NCBI RefSeq assembly: GCF_902809835.1
Contig: NZ_CADDWM010000015.1
Span: 62,001-126,000, forward strand
DNA from: Agromyces sp. Marseille-P2726
GTDB taxonomy: Bacteria; Actinomycetota; Actinomycetes; Actinomycetales; Microbacteriaceae
Reading direction: 5' to 3'
DNA: 64,000 bases
The translations under genes were made by a program, and so were the position numbers. The notes below the pieces were generated by a model, which saw only the letters and a list, made by a program, of their open reading frames with translations, made no database searches and was not told the DNA's origin. The first letter of the stretch is position 1, and each line of letters begins with the position of its first letter. This document shows, piece by piece, positions 36,250 to 45,512 of the stretch.

Positions 36250-39200
36250 GTGGCCGCCGATTCCTTCGTCCACCTGCACGTCCACTCCGAGTACTCGATG
36301 CTCGACGGCGCGGCGCGGGTGGGGGAGCTCATCCAGGCCGCGAAGAACCAGGGCATGTCCGCCGTGGCGGTCACCGATCACGGCAACATGTTCGGCGCCT
36401 ACGACTTCTGGAAGCAGGCGACCGACGCCGGTGTCAAGCCGATCATCGGCACCGAGGCGTACATCACGCCGGGCACGCATCGCAGCGACCGCACCCGGGT
36501 GCGATGGGGCGGGGGCGGCGAAGACGACGTGTCGGGCTCGGGCGCCTACACGCACATGACCCTGCTCTCCGAGACGACCGAGGGCATGCACAACCTGTTC
36601 CGCCTCTCGAGCCTCGCGTCGATCGAGGGGTACTACTTCAAGCCGCGCATGGACCGCGAGCTCCTCCAGACCTACTCCACAGGACTCATCGCCACGACCG
36701 GATGCCCCTCGGGCGAGGTGCAGACCCGCCTGCGGCTCGGGCAGTACGACGAGGCGCTGAAGGCGGCGTCCGACTATCGCGACATCTTCGGCCCCGAGAA
36801 CTACTTCGCCGAGATCATGGACCACGGCCTCGGCATCGAGAAGCGCATCATGGACGACCTCCTGCGGCTCGCGAAGCAGCTCGGCCTGCCGTTGGTCGCC
36901 ACGAACGACCTGCACTACACCCACGCCCACGACGCGAAGAGCCACGCCGCCCTCCTCTGCGTGCAGTCGGGGTCGACGCTCGACGACCCCAATCGGTTCA
37001 AGTTCGACGCCGACGAGTTCTACCTGAAGACCGCCGCCGAGATGCGGCACGTGTTCCGCGACCATCCCGAGGCCTGCGACGCCACGCTCGAGATCGCAGA
37101 GCGGTGCGACGTGCGGTTCGACACCAGTGCCAACTACATGCCCCGCTTCCCGGTGCCCGAGGGCGAGAGCGAGGAGAGCTGGTTCGTGAAGGAGGTCGAG
37201 CGGGGCCTGCACCTGCGATACCCGGCCGGCATCCCCGACGAGGTACGCAAGCAGGCCGACTACGAGGTCGGCGTGATCACGCAGATGGGCTTCCCGGGCT
37301 ACTTCCTCGTCGTCGCCGACTTCATCAACTGGTCGAAGAACCACGGCATCCGCGTGGGTCCCGGCCGCGGCTCGGGAGCCGGGTCGATGGCCGCGTACGC
37401 GATGCGCATCACCGACCTCGATCCGCTGCAGCACGGACTGATCTTCGAGCGCTTCCTCAATCCCGACCGCGTCTCGATGCCCGACTTCGACGTCGACTTC
37501 GACGAGCGTCGTCGCGGTGAGGTGATCAAGTACGTCACCGACAAGTACGGAGACGAGCGCGTCGCCCAGATCGTCACGTACGGCACGATCAAGGCGAAGC
37601 AGGCCCTGAAGGACTCGAGCCGAGTGCTCGGATTCCCGTTCGGCATGGGGGAGAAGCTCACCAAGGCGATGCCGCCGGCCGTCATGGGCAAGGACATCCC
37701 CCTGTCGGGAATCCTCGACACGCGGCATCCGCGGTACAAGGAGGCCGGTGACATCCGTGCCCTCATCGAGACCGATGCCGAGGCCAAGACGGTCTTCGAG
37801 ACGGCACTCGGTCTCGAGAACCTGAAGCGCCAGTGGGGCGTGCACGCCGCCGGCGTGATCATGTCGAGCGACCCCCTGATCGACATCATCCCGATCATGA
37901 AGCGGGAACAAGACGGCCAGATCGTCACGCAGTTCGACTACCCCGCCTGCGAGGCGCTCGGGCTGATCAAGATGGACTTCCTCGGGCTGCGCAACCTCAC
38001 GATCATCGACGACGCCCTCGACAACATCGAGGCGAACCGGGGGTTCCGGCCCGTGCTCGAAGACCTCGCGCTCGACGACGCCGGGGCCTACGAGCTGCTC
38101 GCACGGGGTGACACGCTCGGCGTCTTCCAGCTCGACGGGGGGCCCATGCGTTCCCTGCTCCGACAGATGAAGCCCGACAACTTCGAGGACATCTCGGCGG
38201 TCATCGCGCTGTACCGCCCGGGTCCGATGGGCGCGAACTCGCACATCAACTATGCGCTGCGCAAGAACGGGCTGCAGCCGATCACGCCGATCCACCCCGA
38301 GCTCGAAGAGCCGCTGCGAGACATCCTCGACACCAGCTACGGCCTCATCATCTACCAGGAGCAGGTCATGGCGATCGCGCAGCGCGTCGCCGGATTCTCG
38401 CTGGGGCAGGCCGACATCCTGCGTCGGGCCATGGGCAAGAAGAAGAAGTCCGAGCTCGACAAGCAGTACGAGGGCTTCTCCGCGGGCATGAAGGCCAACG
38501 GCTATTCGGATGCTGCGGTGCAGACGCTCTGGGACATCCTGCTCCCGTTCTCCGACTATGCGTTCAACAAGGCGCACTCGGCCGCGTACGGGGTCTTGAG
38601 CTACTGGACGGCGTACCTCAAGGCGCATTATCCGGCCGAGTACATGGCGGCACTGCTGACCAGCGTCGGCGACGCGCGCGACAAGCTCGCGCTGTACCTC
38701 AACGAGTGCCGCCGCATGGGCATCCGGGTGCTGCCGCCCGACGTGAACGAGTCCATCGGGTTCTTCGCGGCGGTCGGCGACGACATCCGATTCGGGCTGG
38801 GCGCGGTTCGGAACGTGGGCTTCAACGTCGTCGACGCGATCCGGGCCGCCCGAGAGGAGAAGGGCCGGTTCGAGTCGTTCCACGACTTCCTCAAGAAGGT
38901 GCCCATCCAGGTGGCGAACAAGCGCACCGTCGAATCGCTCGTGAAGGCGGGCGCCTTCGACTCGCTGGGTGCGACTCGTCGTGCGCTCATCGAGATCCAC
39001 GAGGGCGCGGTCGAATCCGCGGTGAAGGAGAAGCGCGCCGAGGAGGTCGGCGACATCGGATTCGACTTCGACAGCCTGTTCGAAGACCACGAGCGCGACG
39101 CGGTTCCGTCGCTGGTACCCGATCGTCCCGAGTGGACCAAGCGCGACAAGCTGGCGTTCGAGCGCGAGATGCTCGGCCTGTACGTCTCCGATCACCCGCT

Positions 39201-39768
39201 CGCGGGGCTCGAGGCGCCGCTCGCCAAGCACGCCACGACGTCGATCACGGAGCTCATGAGCTCGGATGCGACGCAAGACGGCGACACCGTCACGATCGCG
39301 GGTCTCGTGACGAGCGTTCAGCACCGGGTGGCGCGGCAGAGCGGCAACCAGTACGGCATGATCCAGGTCGAGGACTTCTCGGGCGAGATCACGGTGATGT
39401 TCATGGGCAAGGCGTATCAGGAGTTCGCGCCGGCGCTGAAGAGCGACTCGATCGTCGTCGTGCGCGGTCGGGTGAGCCTGCGCGACGACGGCATGAACCT
39501 GCACGCCTACAGCGTCTTCTCGCCCGAGCTGGGCCAGGGCGACGAGTCGGGTCCGGTCGTCATCTCATTGCCCGACGTTCGCGCGACGACCGACACCATC
39601 AGCGCGCTCGGCGACGTGCTCGTGCGGCACCGCGGCGAGACCGAGGTGCGGCTGCGCCTGGTGAGGGGCCGCACGGCTCGCGTCTTCGAGGTGCCGCATC
39701 CCGTGGAGGTCACCGCCGACCTCTACGGCGAGCTGAAGAGCCTCCTCGGCCCGAACTGCCTGGTGTAG
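36250..39768 (+). CDS. dnaE: DNA polymerase III alpha subunit
   Basis: The replicative polymerase, 1172 residues. The N-terminal PHP domain (FVHLHVHSEYSMLDGAARV) spans about 1-280. The polymerase core has the catalytic aspartates in PDFDVDFDERRRGEV (near 412-426). An HhH region and a C-terminal OB fold (TVTIAGLVTSVQHRV) follow. GTG 36250 has AGGAG 4 nt upstream and gives the conserved start. An in-frame ATG at 36238 lacks a ribosome site. It is of the DnaE1 type, not the mutagenic DnaE2 (ImuC), judging by length and context. Confidence 0.96.
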   Translation: MAADSFVHLHVHSEYSMLDGAARVGELIQAAKNQGMSAVAVTDHGNMFGAYDFWKQATDAGVKPIIGTEAYITPGTHRSDRTRVRWGGGGEDDVSGSGAYTHMTLLSETTEGMHNLFRLSSLASIEGYYFKPRMDRELLQTYSTGLIATTGCPSGEVQTRLRLGQYDEALKAASDYRDIFGPENYFAEIMDHGLGIEKRIMDDLLRLAKQLGLPLVATNDLHYTHAHDAKSHAALLCVQSGSTLDDPNRFKFDADEFYLKTAAEMRHVFRDHPEACDATLEIAERCDVRFDTSANYMPRFPVPEGESEESWFVKEVERGLHLRYPAGIPDEVRKQADYEVGVITQMGFPGYFLVVADFINWSKNHGIRVGPGRGSGAGSMAAYAMRITDLDPLQHGLIFERFLNPDRVSMPDFDVDFDERRRGEVIKYVTDKYGDERVAQIVTYGTIKAKQALKDSSRVLGFPFGMGEKLTKAMPPAVMGKDIPLSGILDTRHPRYKEAGDIRALIETDAEAKTVFETALGLENLKRQWGVHAAGVIMSSDPLIDIIPIMKREQDGQIVTQFDYPACEALGLIKMDFLGLRNLTIIDDALDNIEANRGFRPVLEDLALDDAGAYELLARGDTLGVFQLDGGPMRSLLRQMKPDNFEDISAVIALYRPGPMGANSHINYALRKNGLQPITPIHPELEEPLRDILDTSYGLIIYQEQVMAIAQRVAGFSLGQADILRRAMGKKKKSELDKQYEGFSAGMKANGYSDAAVQTLWDILLPFSDYAFNKAHSAAYGVLSYWTAYLKAHYPAEYMAALLTSVGDARDKLALYLNECRRMGIRVLPPDVNESIGFFAAVGDDIRFGLGAVRNVGFNVVDAIRAAREEKGRFESFHDFLKKVPIQVANKRTVESLVKAGAFDSLGATRRALIEIHEGAVESAVKEKRAEEVGDIGFDFDSLFEDHERDAVPSLVPDRPEWTKRDKLAFEREMLGLYVSDHPLAGLEAPLAKHATTSITELMSSDATQDGDTVTIAGLVTSVQHRVARQSGNQYGMIQVEDFSGEITVMFMGKAYQEFAPALKSDSIVVVRGRVSLRDDGMNLHAYSVFSPELGQGDESGPVVISLPDVRATTDTISALGDVLVRHRGETEVRLRLVRGRTARVFEVPHPVEVTADLYGELKSLLGPNCLV

Positions 39769-39775
39769 CGGCCGG

Positions 39776-39781
39776 TAGGCT
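39776..39781 (+). promoter_or_regulatory. -10 element of hisD
   Basis: TAGGCT with exactly 9 nt to the ATG. No Shine-Dalgarno is present. Confidence 0.45.
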
Positions 39782-39790
39782 GGCCCGGTC

Positions 39791-41098
39791 ATGCTTCGAA
39801 CCCTCGACCTTCGCGGTTCCCGCCCGTCGCCGACCGACCTGCTCGGCCTCGTGCCGCGCGCCGCCATGGATGTCACCGCTGCGCTCGATGCCGCGCGCGG
39901 GCTCATCGACGCCGTCCGCGAGCACGGCGAAGCCGCCCTGCTCGAGCAGGCGGAGCGCTTCGACGGCGTGCGCCCTGCGACGGTACGCGTTCCGGCCGAA
40001 GACCTCCAGGCCGCGCTCGACATCCTCGATCCCGACGTGCGCTCGGCGCTCGAGTCGACGATCACGCGAGTGCGGGCGGCCAGCGCCGCACAGGTTCCCC
40101 CCTTCGAGCGAACGCAGCTCGCCGACGGCGCGGTCGTCGAGCAGCGCTGGCAGCCCGTGGGCCGTGTCGGCCTCTACGTGCCCGGCGGCAAGGCGGTCTA
40201 CCCGTCGAGCGTCGTGATGAATGTGGTCCCGGCGCAGGTCGCGGGAGTGCGCTCGATCGCGCTCGCGTCGCCCGCGCAGGCCGCCTTCGGCGGACGCATC
40301 CATCCGACCATCGCCGCCGCCGCAGCGCTGCTCGGCATCACCGAGGTCTACGCGATGGGCGGCGCCGGCGCCGTCGGCGCGTTCGCCTACGGTGTTCCGG
40401 CGCTGGGCCTCGAGCCCGTGCAGCGCGTGACCGGCCCGGGCAACGTCTACGTCGCGGCCGCGAAGCGACTCGTGCAGGGCGTCACGGGCATCGACGCCGA
40501 AGCGGGCCCCACCGACATCCTCGTGATCGCCGACGACACCGCCGATGCCGACCTCGTGGCCGCCGACCTCGTGAGCCAGGCCGAGCACGACGAACTCGCG
40601 GCATCCGTGCTCGTCACCGACTCAACCGACCTGGCCGACCTCGTGCGTGCACGACTGGCCGAACGGGTCGCCGCGACCAAGCACTCGGCTCGCGTGCGCA
40701 CGGCACTCGAGGGCGTGCAGTCGGCCGTGGTGCTGGTCGACGACCTCGAGCAGGCCGCCGACTTCTCGAACGCCTTCGGTCCCGAGCACCTCGAGATCCA
40801 GGTGCGCGATGCCGACGCCATGCTCGCCCGCATCGAGAACGCCGGCGCGGTCTTCATCGGACCGTACTCGCCGGTCAGTCTCGGCGACTACGCGGCGGGC
40901 TCGACCCCCGTCCTCCCCACCGGCGGACAGGCGCGCTCGACCGCCGGCCTGTCCGCGGCGACATTCCTCCGGCCCCAGCAGGTGGTCCGCTACGACGAGG
41001 GCGCCCTCCGCGAGGTGGCGCCGGTGATCGCGGCGCTCTCGGCCGAAGAGGACCTGCCGGCGCATGGCGAGGCGGTGACGGCCCGGTTCCGCCGCTGA
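39791..41098 (+). CDS. hisD: histidinol dehydrogenase
   Basis: A zinc enzyme of 435 residues that performs the last two steps of histidine synthesis (histidinol to histidine, two NAD+). Motifs are VGLYVPGGKAVYPSSVVMN, PAQVAGV, AGPTDILVIADD, and the zinc-site block SQAEHDELAASVLVT with Gln and His ligands. The C-terminal HGEAVTARF adds the last conserved His. The remaining his genes are not in the window, so this copy is separate from, or at the head of, a his cluster that does not continue here (nrdR follows). Confidence 0.96.
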   Translation: MLRTLDLRGSRPSPTDLLGLVPRAAMDVTAALDAARGLIDAVREHGEAALLEQAERFDGVRPATVRVPAEDLQAALDILDPDVRSALESTITRVRAASAAQVPPFERTQLADGAVVEQRWQPVGRVGLYVPGGKAVYPSSVVMNVVPAQVAGVRSIALASPAQAAFGGRIHPTIAAAAALLGITEVYAMGGAGAVGAFAYGVPALGLEPVQRVTGPGNVYVAAAKRLVQGVTGIDAEAGPTDILVIADDTADADLVAADLVSQAEHDELAASVLVTDSTDLADLVRARLAERVAATKHSARVRTALEGVQSAVVLVDDLEQAADFSNAFGPEHLEIQVRDADAMLARIENAGAVFIGPYSPVSLGDYAAGSTPVLPTGGQARSTAGLSAATFLRPQQVVRYDEGALREVAPVIAALSAEEDLPAHGEAVTARFRR

Positions 41099-41129
41099 GC
41101 ACGGCGGCGGAGGCGTCCCGCCGCGCCAC

Positions 41130-41135
41130 TAGGCT
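41130..41135 (+). promoter_or_regulatory. -10 element of nrdR
   Basis: TAGGCT with exactly 9 nt to the ATG. Confidence 0.45.
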
Positions 41136-41144
41136 GAGAGCACC

Positions 41145-41618
41145 ATGTACTGTCCGTTCTGCCGCCACCCCGACTCTCGGGTCATCGACTCGCGCACGAG
41201 CGACGACGGCCTCTCGATCCGGCGCCGACGGCAGTGCCCCGAGTGCGGGCGTCGGTTCTCGACCACCGAGACGGCGAGCCTCGCCGTGATCAAGCGCAGC
41301 GGCGTCATCGAGCCCTTCAGTCGGGAGAAGGTGGTCGCGGGCGTGAAGAAGGCCTGCCAGGGCCGCCCGGTGACCGACTCCGACCTCGCGCTGCTCGCCC
41401 AGAAGGTCGAGGAGACCATCCGCTCGACCGGCGCCTCGCAGATCGAGGCGAACGACATCGGACTCGCCATCCTGCCACCGCTTCGCGAGCTCGACGAGGT
41501 CGCCTACCTTCGGTTCGCGAGCGTCTACCAGGCGTTCGAGTCGCTCGACGACTTCGAGTCGGCCATCGGAGCGCTCAGGGCCGAGCACGGCAGGCTGCCG
41601 GCCCGTCCCGTGGAGTGA
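41145..41618 (+). CDS. nrdR: transcriptional repressor NrdR
   Basis: A regulator of 157 residues that senses ATP/dATP and represses ribonucleotide reductase genes. The N-terminal zinc ribbon has Cys3, Cys6, Cys31 and Cys34 ([10 protein letters not shown] and [10 protein letters not shown]). The ATP-cone follows from about 49 ([23 protein letters not shown]). No NrdR boxes or nrd genes were recognised in the window, so its targets lie elsewhere. Confidence 0.97.
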   Translation: MYCPFCRHPDSRVIDSRTSDDGLSIRRRRQCPECGRRFSTTETASLAVIKRSGVIEPFSREKVVAGVKKACQGRPVTDSDLALLAQKVEETIRSTGASQIEANDIGLAILPPLRELDEVAYLRFASVYQAFESLDDFESAIGALRAEHGRLPARPVE

Positions 41619-41646
41619 CGAGGCCACGTCGCGACGGGCGCCCCGA

Positions 41647-41652
41647 TACCCT
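41647..41652 (+). promoter_or_regulatory. -10 element of pyrD
   Basis: TACCCT with exactly 9 nt to the ATG, as for hisD and nrdR. Confidence 0.45.
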
Positions 41653-41661
41653 GAGTCCGGC

Positions 41662-42729
41662 ATGTATCGACTCCTCTTCTCCCTCGTCCTGTCCCGCATG
41701 GATCCCGAGGACGCGCATCACCTCGCCTTCCGTGTCATCAGAATGCTCCCGGCGCTCGGGATCGGCGGGCTCGTCGAGCGGTTCACCGAGCCCGACGCGT
41801 CGCTCGCCGTCGAGGCGCTCGGACTCCGGTTCCCGTCCCCCTTCGGCGTGGCCGCGGGATTCGACAAGGACGGCCATGCCGTGCGGGGCCTCGGCCAGCT
41901 CGGGTTCGGGCACGTCGAGGTCGGCACGATCACCGCGATCGCGCAGCCGGGCAACGAGCGCCCGCGGCTCTTCCGGCTCATCGGCGATCGCGCACTCGTC
42001 AACCGGATGGGATTCAACAACGGCGGTGCGGATGCCGCAGCGGGGCGCCTCTCGCGCCTGAGCCGGCGATCCCGGCGACCCGTGCTCGGTGTGAACATCG
42101 GCAAGAGCCGGGTGACCCCCGTCGACGACGCGGTCGCCGACTACGAGCGCAGCGCGCGCGTCCTCGCCCCGTACGCCGATTACCTCGTGGTGAACGTCAG
42201 CTCGCCGAACACGCCAGGGCTCCGTGGGCTGCAAGAGTTGGACGCGCTCGCGCCGCTCCTGCGAACGGTGCGCGCCGTCGCCGGCCCGACTCCGCTCCTC
42301 GTGAAGATCGCGCCCGACCTCAGCGACGAAGAGATCATCCGGATCTGCGAGCTGGTCACCGCGCTCGGCCTCGACGGCATCATCGCCACGAACACCACGA
42401 TCTCGCGGGAAGGACTCAGGGCTCCGGCATCCGTCGTCGAGGCGATCGGTGCCGGCGGCCTCTCGGGCGCCCCGCTCGCGGCGCGGTCGAGCGCGGTGCT
42501 GCGGATCGTGCGGGCGCACGTGCCCGCCACGCTCTGCGTGATCTCGGTCGGCGGCGTCGAGACGGCGGCCGACGTGCAGGATCGCCTCGATGCCGGGGCG
42601 ACCCTCGTGCAGGGCTACTCCGCGTTCGTCTACCGGGGTCCGCTCTGGGCTCGCCACATCAATCGCGGCCTCGCTCGGATCCGTCGCGATCGCGCGGAGC
42701 ACGGTGCTCCGGCGGCCACTGCCGCCTGA
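41662..42729 (+). CDS. pyrD: dihydroorotate dehydrogenase (quinone), class 2
   Basis: A membrane-associated flavoenzyme of 355 residues in pyrimidine synthesis, passing electrons to menaquinone. The N-terminal helical extension (1-45) for quinone access marks class 2. FMN/substrate motifs are AAGFDKDGHAVRGL, NRMGFNNGGAD, VNVSSPNTPGLRGLQ, ATNTTISREGL and GGLSGAPLAARSS. In class 2 the catalytic base is a serine, here in NVSSPNT. It ends 3 bp before a converging gene. Confidence 0.96.
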   Translation: MYRLLFSLVLSRMDPEDAHHLAFRVIRMLPALGIGGLVERFTEPDASLAVEALGLRFPSPFGVAAGFDKDGHAVRGLGQLGFGHVEVGTITAIAQPGNERPRLFRLIGDRALVNRMGFNNGGADAAAGRLSRLSRRSRRPVLGVNIGKSRVTPVDDAVADYERSARVLAPYADYLVVNVSSPNTPGLRGLQELDALAPLLRTVRAVAGPTPLLVKIAPDLSDEEIIRICELVTALGLDGIIATNTTISREGLRAPASVVEAIGAGGLSGAPLAARSSAVLRIVRAHVPATLCVISVGGVETAADVQDRLDAGATLVQGYSAFVYRGPLWARHINRGLARIRRDRAEHGAPAATAA

Positions 42730-42732
42730 GGG

Positions 42733-43791
42733 CTACAGGATGCCGATGTCGGCGAGCCGGTCGGCGAGGGTGGCGCCGTCGCTCGCCGAGACCCACGCGA
42801 CGTCGGCGCCGTGCTGTTCGGCCTTGGTACGGCCCCCGGCGAGCACCGCCTCGCCCGTGGAGAGGCGACGGATGGCAACGGCGGCGACCCGCTCGGGATG
42901 CTCGGCGGCGAATCGCGCGTACAGCTCCTCGTCGTGCTGGCCGTCGTCGCCCACCAGGAGCCAGCGCACGTGCGGGAACTCGTCGGCGAGGCGCCGGAGG
43001 CTGTCCTCCTTGTGCTCGCGTCCGCTGCGGAACCAGCGGTCGTGCGTCGGGCCCCAGTCGGTGAGGAGCAGGGGCCCGGCAGGATACAGGTTGCGCGAGA
43101 GGAACCGGGTGAGCGTCGGTGCGACGTTCCAGGCGCCGGTGGACAGGTAGACGACCGGCGCGCCCGGGTGAGCTCTGACGAGGCGCTCGTAGAGCACCGC
43201 CATGCCCGGGGTCGGGCTGCGCGCGTGCTCGTCCAGCACGAAGGTGTTCCAGAACGCCACGAACGGGCGGGGCAGCGCCGTCACCATGACGGTGTCGTCC
43301 ACGTCGGAGATGATGCCGAAGTGCACATCGGGCCCGACGATCCAGATGGGTGCCTCCACCTGTTCCGAGCCCTCCACCTGCAGCGTGGCCCGATGCCATC
43401 CGGGCGTGAGCGAGACGGGGACCTTCGTGTCGATGACTCCGCCGCGGTCGGCGAGGACCTCGAGGCGTTCTCCGCCGATCTCGATCATGACGGGCACGTC
43501 GCCGACGGGCACGCTGGTGAAGCTGCGCCAGCCGCGGATGCCCTGCTCGCGTCGTCGCCGACGCCGCTTCGATGGTTCATCGGCGGAGATCGGCCGGCTG
43601 AGCAGCACGCGGCAGAGGATTCGGGCCCATTCGGTCGAGCCGTACCCCGTGTACGGGACGACGGTCGGGACGTGTCCGCGTCGCCTGGCCCAGCGCTCGC
43701 GCACGTCGTGGATCCAGTCCTCGAGGCGCGCCGCGCGGTGCCGGACCTGACGTTCTTGGGATCCGGCCGGGGTCGGGGGGGTCGCCGGCAT
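42733..43791 (-). CDS. App1-family (DUF2183) phosphatase
   Basis: A protein of 352 residues. The C-terminal half from about 175 is an HAD-like phosphatase domain, with the DxDxT-type motif SDVDDTVMVT and later VYLSTGAWNV, LLTDWGPTHD and LVGDDGQHD. This matches the App1 family, whose yeast member is a phosphatidate phosphatase. The N-terminal half carries a beta-rich domain of unknown role. The likely activity is phosphate monoester hydrolysis on a lipid, but the substrate is unknown. ATG 43791; a degenerate -10, CAGACT, lies 6 nt upstream. Confidence 0.85.
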   Translation of the reverse strand: MPATPPTPAGSQERQVRHRAARLEDWIHDVRERWARRRGHVPTVVPYTGYGSTEWARILCRVLLSRPISADEPSKRRRRRREQGIRGWRSFTSVPVGDVPVMIEIGGERLEVLADRGGVIDTKVPVSLTPGWHRATLQVEGSEQVEAPIWIVGPDVHFGIISDVDDTVMVTALPRPFVAFWNTFVLDEHARSPTPGMAVLYERLVRAHPGAPVVYLSTGAWNVAPTLTRFLSRNLYPAGPLLLTDWGPTHDRWFRSGREHKEDSLRRLADEFPHVRWLLVGDDGQHDEELYARFAAEHPERVAAVAIRRLSTGEAVLAGGRTKAEQHGADVAWVSASDGATLADRLADIGIL

Positions 43792-43873
43792 CCACTCAGT
43801 CTGTCATGCGTGACGGGTGGGTCGCGAAACGCGCCGGGCCTGACGATGGTCGGTTCGAACGCGGCGGTCCCGC

Positions 43874-43879
43874 TAGAGT
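43874..43879 (+). promoter_or_regulatory. -10 element of the tetR-family gene
   Basis: TAGAGT, start near 43886, short leader with a GGGAGGT ribosome site. It is divergent from the App1 gene 80 bp away. Confidence 0.45.
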
Positions 43880-43903
43880 GGAGCCGCAAATGAGGGAGGT
43901 TCC

Positions 43904-44566
43904 GTGGCGAATGTCGACCTGATCCGGAGGGCCGAGACCAGCCGCAAGCGCTCGATCCGAACCGAGCCGACGCAGCGACGCAGCACCCAGCGACTCAATG
44001 CGCTGCTCGATGCCGCGGCCGAGATCGTCGACGAAACCGGATTCGACCGGCTCACCACCCAGATGGTCGCCGAGCGCGCCGGCGCCTCGATCGGCACGGT
44101 ATATCGGTACTTCCCCGACCGGGTCGCGGTGCTGCACGCGCTGCGCGAACGGGCCATCCGGCGCTTCCGGGAGCGGGTCGCCGACGAGATGGAACGCGCC
44201 GAACTCGAGACGTGGCGCGACGTGGTCGATGTCGCACTCGACGCGTGCGCGACCCTCTATCGCGATGAGCCCGGCTTCACGGTCGTGCACGCCGGCCAGC
44301 GCGAGACGGCCGAAGACGACATCGAACCCGAGTTCGCGCACCGTATGGCGCAGCTCATCGAGGACGGTTTCGACGTCGAAACCGACGAGCCCGAGCTCCG
44401 GTTCCGGCTCGGGGTCGCCCTCGAGATCGCCGACGCACTGATCAGCCGGGCGTTCGAACGCGACCCCGCCGGAGATGAGCGCTACCTCGCAGAGGCGAAA
44501 CGACTCGTGCACCACTACCTCGCCGAGCACCTCGACGGCGTTCGTGCCGTGAGCAGCGTCGCCTGA
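43904..44566 (+). CDS. TetR/AcrR-family transcriptional regulator
   Basis: A regulator of 220 residues. The N-terminal helix-turn-helix (about 28-75, with ETGFDRLTTQMVAERAGASIGTVYRYF split across the motif) is canonical. The ligand-binding domain is alpha-helical and acidic, and its ligand is unknown. GTG 43904 has GGGAGG 6 nt upstream. It stands divergent from the App1 gene and upstream of the betaine-type ABC genes, so either could be its target. No clear TetR operator was identified. Confidence 0.92.
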   Translation: MANVDLIRRAETSRKRSIRTEPTQRRSTQRLNALLDAAAEIVDETGFDRLTTQMVAERAGASIGTVYRYFPDRVAVLHALRERAIRRFRERVADEMERAELETWRDVVDVALDACATLYRDEPGFTVVHAGQRETAEDDIEPEFAHRMAQLIEDGFDVETDEPELRFRLGVALEIADALISRAFERDPAGDERYLAEAKRLVHHYLAEHLDGVRAVSSVA

Positions 44567-44699
44567 CCCGCCCTCGACGCCGAGCGTTCAGCGGGCCGCA
44601 CCCTCCACGCGGCGTGATCGCGTTGCCTCGCGCCGAGAATGATGTTTGGCTGGAACTCTGCATCCGGGTGATCGTGCCCGAGTCGGGATAGAGGCGGCG

Positions 44700-45512
44700 A
44701 TGATCGAGTTCCGTGGCGTCACCAAGCAGTTCCCTGACGGCACCGTTGCGGTGGAGAACGTCGACATCGTCATTCCACCCCACAAGACCACCGTGCTCGT
44801 CGGGTCGTCCGGCTCCGGGAAGACGACGCTCCTGCGCATGATCAACCGCATGGTCGACCCCACCGCGGGCGCGGTCCTCATCGACGGCACGGATGTCGCG
44901 ACCGTCGACCCGGTGCAGCTGCGGCGCGGCATCGGCTACGTCATGCAGAACTCGGGGCTCCTGCCGCATCGCCGGGTCATCGACAACGTGGCGACGGTGC
45001 CGTTGCTCCGCGGCACGAGGAAGCGCGAGGCGTACGATCGCGCGCTCGCCCTGCTCGACACGGTCGGGCTGGACCGATCGCTCGCCGACAAGTACCCGAG
45101 CCAGCTCTCGGGCGGTCAGCAGCAGCGGGTGGGGGTCGCGCGCGGGCTCGCGGTCGATCCGAACATCCTGCTCATGGACGAGCCGTTCGGCGCCGTGGAC
45201 CCGATCGTGCGGGCCGAGCTCCAGCAGGAGCTCCTGCGGCTGCAGGGTCAGCTCGGGAAGACGGTGGTGTTCGTGACCCACGACATCGACGAGGCGTTCC
45301 TGCTCGGCGACCAGGTCGTGATCATGCAACATGGCGGCAAGATCTCGCAGGCCGCATCGCCCGGCGAGATCCTCGCGCATCCGGCCGACGCGTTCGTGGC
45401 CGACTTCGTCGGAGCCGACCGCGGCAAACGGGCGCTGCACGTGAGGGAGGTCGACGGGCGTCGACTGGTCGTCGACGCCGACGGGCGTCCTGCAGGGGTT
45501 CTCGCCTCGTGA
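44700..45512 (+). CDS. glycine betaine/choline-type ABC transporter, ATP-binding protein
   Basis: An ATPase of 270 residues (OpuCA/ProV type). Walker A GSSGSGKTT lies at about 37-45, Q-loop VMQNSG, signature LSGGQQQRVGVARG, Walker B ILLMDEPFGAVDP and the switch FVTHDIDE. CBS domains found in full-length OpuCA are absent; only about 30 residues follow the nucleotide-binding domain, so osmosensing through CBS is unlikely. ATG 44700 is chosen because the family N-terminus MIEFRGVTK begins there. It is the first gene of a four-gene operon; the 133-bp gap upstream shows no clear promoter. Confidence 0.94.
   Translation: MIEFRGVTKQFPDGTVAVENVDIVIPPHKTTVLVGSSGSGKTTLLRMINRMVDPTAGAVLIDGTDVATVDPVQLRRGIGYVMQNSGLLPHRRVIDNVATVPLLRGTRKREAYDRALALLDTVGLDRSLADKYPSQLSGGQQQRVGVARGLAVDPNILLMDEPFGAVDPIVRAELQQELLRLQGQLGKTVVFVTHDIDEAFLLGDQVVIMQHGGKISQAASPGEILAHPADAFVADFVGADRGKRALHVREVDGRRLVVDADGRPAGVLAS

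Noticed and set aside
34981..39504. A 1507-codon open frame antisense to lspA, rluD and dnaE
   Set aside because: High GC keeps stop codons out of the antisense frame. dnaE on the plus strand has all its motifs, and the antisense protein is Arg/His/Asp-rich without domains.
43802..43813. GTCA-TGCG-TGAC as a TetR operator
   Set aside because: The 4-bp arms are too short to distinguish from chance and it lies nearer the divergent App1 gene.
44622..44650. TTGCCT-N17-TTGGCT as promoter of the ABC operon
   Set aside because: The -10 lacks the A at position 2 that the other promoters here keep; too weak to call.
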